The notes under the pieces: generated by a model | Seen by the model: the letters and a program-made list of their open reading frames with translations, nothing else | Database searches by the model: none | Told to the model about the DNA's origin: nothing | Source of the DNA: Magnaporthiopsis rhizophila | Taxonomy: Eukaryota; Ascomycota; Sordariomycetes; Magnaporthales; Magnaporthaceae | Assembly: GCA_003049465.1 (NCBI GenBank) | Contig: PYSS01000006.1 | Location: 1 to 64,000, forward strand | Length of the DNA stretch: 64,000 nt | Reading direction: 5' to 3' | Position numbers and translations under genes: made by a program | Shown: positions 60,124 through 64,000 of the stretch, one piece after another | Layout: each line of letters starts with the position of its first letter | How positions within the stretch are numbered: the stretch's first letter is position 1

Positions 60124-62709
60124 ATGGTTTCGGGAGCGGTGCGCCGCGCCGTGCTGCTCCCGCGCCGCGCCGGCTCAGCTCGACTGCGTCCTCCGAAGAC
60201 ACCCCCGCGGGGCCCAACATCTGACGCACACGTCCGTGCCAGAAGCGACTTTTCCATGACCTTGACGGCTGCGTCTCCTCCACCACCTCGGCGAGCGCCG
60301 AGCTTTGCGAATGCGCGCTCGATTTTAGCAGGAGCTCTCTTCAGACGACCCGCCCCTCCCGCAAATGCCTCGACAGCATTTGTCGGCCTGGGACGCCGCT
60401 TGGGCGCCGCCCCGGCGGGCATCCTGAGGGGATTTTGCACAGGCCCGGCACTACAGAGACAGGCGGATGCAGGCGTGTCTGCCAAGGGGCAGTCCGCGGC
60501 ATCACCCCAGCCAGGAATCGCACCTACTACCAAGGCCGTCGCTGTTAGGGATGGACGGAACGATGCGGTGGCCAAGAAGCCGGCTGACCCGGAATCCGGC
60601 CCGGACGAGACGTCAGGGCAGCTCGAGTTCACAAAGAGTGAGAAGGCGCTCAAAGCGTCCCAGGTCAACATGCGAGCGCGGTTGTCCAGGGAAGGAAAGG
60701 GTGGGCAGCCCGCCAGGGCCGGCTGGGCCGAGATCTGGAGGCTGCTCAAGATCGCGCGGCCCGAGCTCAAGTGGTTGGGCGTGGCCTTCGTCTTCCTGCT
60801 CATCTCGTCAAGCGTCACCATGTCGATCCCCTTCTCGGTCGGCCGCATCCTGGACATCGCGACGCAGGGCAACGGCGAGGACACACGCATCCTCGGCCTA
60901 ACGCAGACGCAGTTCTTCGTGGGCTTTGCCACCTTCCTGACGATCGGCGCTATGGCCAACTTTGGCCGCATAATCCTGCTGCGCATCGTGGGCGAGCGCG
61001 TGGTGGCGCGGCTGCGGTCGCAGCTGTACCGGCGCACGTACACGCAGGACGCTGAGTTCTTCGACGCGAACCGGGTTGGCGACCTCATCTCGCGGCTCAG
61101 CTCCGACAGCGTCATTGTGGGCAAGAGCATCACGCAGAACGTGTCGGACGGAATGCGGTCGCTCGTCAGCGGCTGCGCCGGCGGCATGGCCATGCTCTGG
61201 CTCAGTCCTAAGTTGACGTCGATTCTGCTGCTCATGTTCCCGCCCATCGCCATCGGCGCCTTCATCTACGGCCGCGCCATCCGCAACATCAGCCGCCAGA
61301 TCCAGCGCAACCTTGGCACTCTGACCAAGATCGCCGAGGAGCGGCTGGGCAACATCAAGACGAGCCAGGCTTTTGCCGGCGAGATTCAAGAGGTCCGCCG
61401 GTACAACGCCCAGATCAAGAGGATCTTTGCGCTGGGCCGGCGGGAGTCCCTCGTGGCCGCCACCTTCTACGGCTCCACGGGCTGGGCCGGGAACATGACC
61501 ATCCTCGCTATGCTCGTTGTCGGTGGCAACCTGGTGCGGTCCGGCGCCATGTCGCTCGGAGACCTCACGTCATTCATGATGTACACGGCCTTTGCCGGAT
61601 CCAGTCTTTTCGGTGTTTCTGGCTTTTACAGCGAGCTAATGTGGGTTTCCTCTCTCGTACTTGTCTGCTGCTCCAATATTCCGAGCTCGATCTAACAGCA
61701 TCGTGGCTGCCTATATAGGAAGGGCGTCGGTGCGGCCAGTCGGCTGTTTGAGCTCCAGGATCGGCAGCCTACGATCCCGTCGACGGTTGGAGTCAAAGTA
61801 AAGTCGGCGCAAGGTCCAATCAAGTTCTCGAACGTGAGCTTTGCGTACCCGACACGGCCGGCAGTTAGCATCTTCAACGGACTGGACTTTGAAATACCGT
61901 CAGGCAGCAATGTGTGCGTGGTCGGCCCGTCGGGCGGTGGCAAGTCGACGGTGGCTAGTCTCCTCCTGCGGTTCTACAACCCGACGTCGGGGTCCATCAC
62001 GATCAACGGCATCGACATCTCGCAGATGAACGTCAAGTCTCTCCGGCGGCGGATCGGCATGGTGGCGCAGGAGCCGGTGCTGTTCTCGGGCACTATTGCA
62101 GAGAACATCTCGTACGGGCGGCCCGAGGCGACACGGGCCGAGATCGTGGCGGCGGCGCAAAAGGCCAACTGCGGCTTCATTGGCGACTTCCCCGACGGGT
62201 TGGAGACGCAGGTCGGGGCGCGCGGGGCGCAGCTGTCGGGCGGGCAGAAGCAGCGCATCGCCATCGCGCGGGCGCTGCTCAAGGACCCGGACATTTTGAT
62301 CCTGGACGAGGCGACGTCGGCCCTGGACGCCGAGTCGGAGACGTTGGTCAACTCGGCGCTGGCGCAGCTGCTGCAGGGCCGCAACACGACCATCTCGATC
62401 GCGCACCGGCTGTCGACCATCAAGCGGTCGGACCGCATCATCGTGCTCTCGACCGAGGGCAAGGTGGACGAGATCGGCAGCTATGCCGAGCTGAGCGCCA
62501 ACAAGGAGAGCGCCTTCAGCAAGCTCATGGAGTGGCAGATGAGCGGCGGCGACGTCGTCGAGACCAGGCCGCCCCGAAGCAATGGCCACATCACCGAGGC
62601 CGAGGAGATTTCGGAGGATCTCGAGGCCGAGGACGAAGATGCGGCTGAAGAGCAGGAAGTAGAATCGGACGAGGACGAGCGCAAGCGCAAGCACAAGAAC
62701 AAGGACTGA
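60124..62709 (+). CDS. mdl1: mitochondrial ABC half-transporter, Mdl1 (ABCB10) type
   Basis: Inner-membrane ABC exporter; yeast Mdl1 exports peptides from the matrix. Two exons: 60124-61640 and 61719-62709, 835 residues; the intron has a CTAAC branch and rejoins as M506. The N-terminus (VRRAVLLPRRAGSARLRPP) is Arg-rich and unacidic, a matrix-targeting presequence, followed by a low-complexity linker to about residue 195. The transmembrane domain starts near LARPELKWLGVAFVFLLISS. The nucleotide-binding domain has Walker A GPSGGGKST (575-583), Q-loop Q623, signature LSGGQ (678-682), Walker B ILILDE (698-703) and H-loop H735, all intact. One NBD only, so it must dimerise. The C-terminus is an acidic then Lys/Arg-rich tail (DEDERKRKHKNKD). 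An Atm1-type or other ABCB assignment is less likely, given the NBD and tail. Confidence 0.92.
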
Positions 62710-63515
62710 TGCGATGGAGAAAAAAAAAAGGGTATTAAAGCGAAGAGAAAGGAACTCTCCACCAGCCTTTCTTTTTCTGTACAAGCGGAATGGAAGGGCC
62801 TTACAGAGGGATCAGGGATATTTCCTCGATGATGCATTCATACACAAGCCACGTCTATTGACCGCCGTAACTAGACTCGAGACAGAGGCGGTTCCTGTCC
62901 GCCTCGGCTGCTAGAGCTGCGTGTGGGCTTTTAAGCCCGATACAAAAGAGCGCACTCTCCACTCACGGGCTCGACTTGATGATAAACACGAACGTGAGGA
63001 AACGTTGTGCTCTCGATCCGCCGTCGGCGAGTTTTGCTTGGGATCAGATGCAGCAAACCACTAGGCCGAGGACAAATTCAGCTCAGATTCGGGGCTTGAA
63101 TACTGCCGCCGAAAGAAAACTCAAACACCCCCACCCTCTATTTCTCATTCTCCCTCGCATTCCGAACCTCGGGTCGGAGGTTACATGCAAGCGCAGGGGA
63201 AAGGTGAGGGTTGGGGTGCCACAAAGATGCAACTTGGCAGCCGCAAACCTGCCCGCTGCCGGGGTTGCCCAATCGGGAACGGACTCGAGGGAGAGATAGA
63301 GAGGAAGGAGAGAGAAAAATCAAAGGGAAAATGGATGGATGGATGTTTTAAGCACCCCCCACCATCCAACTCATCCATCCGCGGACCGATTCCTAGACGG
63401 CCGGTTCCTGTGCCCTGGGCTTGGTTCCCACGTGTGGATGGTTTACGTAGGCCAATTGACAAGTAGAAACGCTTGTATTGGCTCTTGGAGAGTGGTGCCA
63501 TCATATGCGAGCTGT

Positions 63516-63564
<49 letters not shown>

Positions 63565-64000
63565 CTTTTTTTCTTGTTTTTCTTCTTCTTTTTCTTTTTT
63601 TCTTCTTCTTTTTCTCGGTGTATATCGAGGGTGAGGCGCAGGCCTAAACCCGAGTGACCCCGTGACGCCTGGCGGGGCAACATCGAATGAATGGGTGACA
63701 CTTTTTCGCCAGTGATGGGGCCCGGAAATGAGGAGGTTTTTTTCGGTGGTGGCTGGGTAATTGTTTGAAGCATGAAGAAAAAAGAAGGAAGAAAGAAAAA
63801 AGAACATATTTGTCGTTTGTTTCCGCGCTGTTGCATTGTCACCTGCTCGCGCGGCGACGAAATGCGCAGCAGCCCGACGCAAGCGTGGCCTGTGGCAGCC
63901 ATCCAGCGCGCCAGGCAGCAGTCCAGTGTCAGTGTCAATGTTGTCTGTGTGCCTTATTTTTTTTTTTTTTTTTTTTTTCTTTTTTTTGCCCCATCTGGCG
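62710..64000. other. intergenic end of window with long T runs
   Basis: 3' flank of the Mdl1-type gene. No gene supported. It contains a 48-T run at 63517-63564 followed by a T/C-rich stretch to about 63615, a GATG/ATGG short repeat near 63330-63345, and a 24-T run at 63957-63980. Confidence 0.55.
63517..63564 (+). repeat. 48-base poly(T) run
   Basis: An uninterrupted T run continues into T/C-rich sequence. No tRNA-like head or hairpin precedes it, unlike the tract at 50409. Confidence 0.9.

Noticed and set aside
1..64000. CRISPR arrays, rRNA genes, transposase or viral genes
   Set aside because: None seen on either strand. No 5S rRNA-like sequence was found, although filamentous fungi often disperse them.

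Overview
The window reads as a piece of a filamentous ascomycete genome (Pezizomycotina, most likely Sordariomycetes). Genes are GC-rich and interrupted by short introns of about 50-150 bases, with GTAAGT-like donors, CTAAC/CTGAC branch sites and YAG acceptors. Several products belong to families with clear fungal signatures. No bacterial, viral or transposase gene was seen. I could not fix the genus; calls rest on motif recognition and hand splicing, with no database search.

Layout. 1-7.7 kb: intergenic sequence with a foldback element (2.8-3.15 kb), then two minus-strand genes, a leukotriene-A4-hydrolase-type M1 aminopeptidase and the mitochondrial ribosomal protein mL58. 12-13.2 kb: a Ser/Pro-rich fungal protein of unknown function with an unusual 5' leader. 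15.8-17.8 kb: an MFS transporter of the DHA1 type. 20.9-22.5 kb: a membrane protein with an N-terminal SAP/HeH-like helical motif, whose first exon carries an ambiguous base. 23.3-25.6 kb: a cytochrome P450 on the minus strand. 30.3-34.1 kb: a large, low-complexity, probably regulatory nuclear protein (ORP1-like). 34.1-47.5 kb: about 13 kb in which I can support no gene. 47.5-49 kb: an orphan gene with an apparent frameshift. 50.2-50.5 kb: a tRNA-headed SINE-like element with a poly(T) tail. 51.4-62.7 kb: a compact housekeeping block: Gyp1-type RabGAP, cytochrome c oxidase subunit VIIa, clathrin light chain, Rtt103-type CID protein and an Mdl1-type mitochondrial ABC transporter.

Themes. Several products act in or probably enter mitochondria (mL58, Cox VIIa, the Mdl1-type ABC half-transporter, and perhaps a long form of the aminopeptidase). 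Gyp1 and clathrin light chain both serve Golgi/endosome traffic. The P450 and the MFS transporter sit 5.5 kb apart with no polyketide, peptide or terpene synthase between them, so I do not call a biosynthetic cluster. Long homopolymers (runs of 20-57 A or T), (GA)n and (CA)n tracts and two N gaps mark the intergenic DNA.

The best candidates for something undescribed are the SINE-like element with a GNRA-capped hairpin directly before its poly(T) tail, and the 94-bp-arm foldback element.
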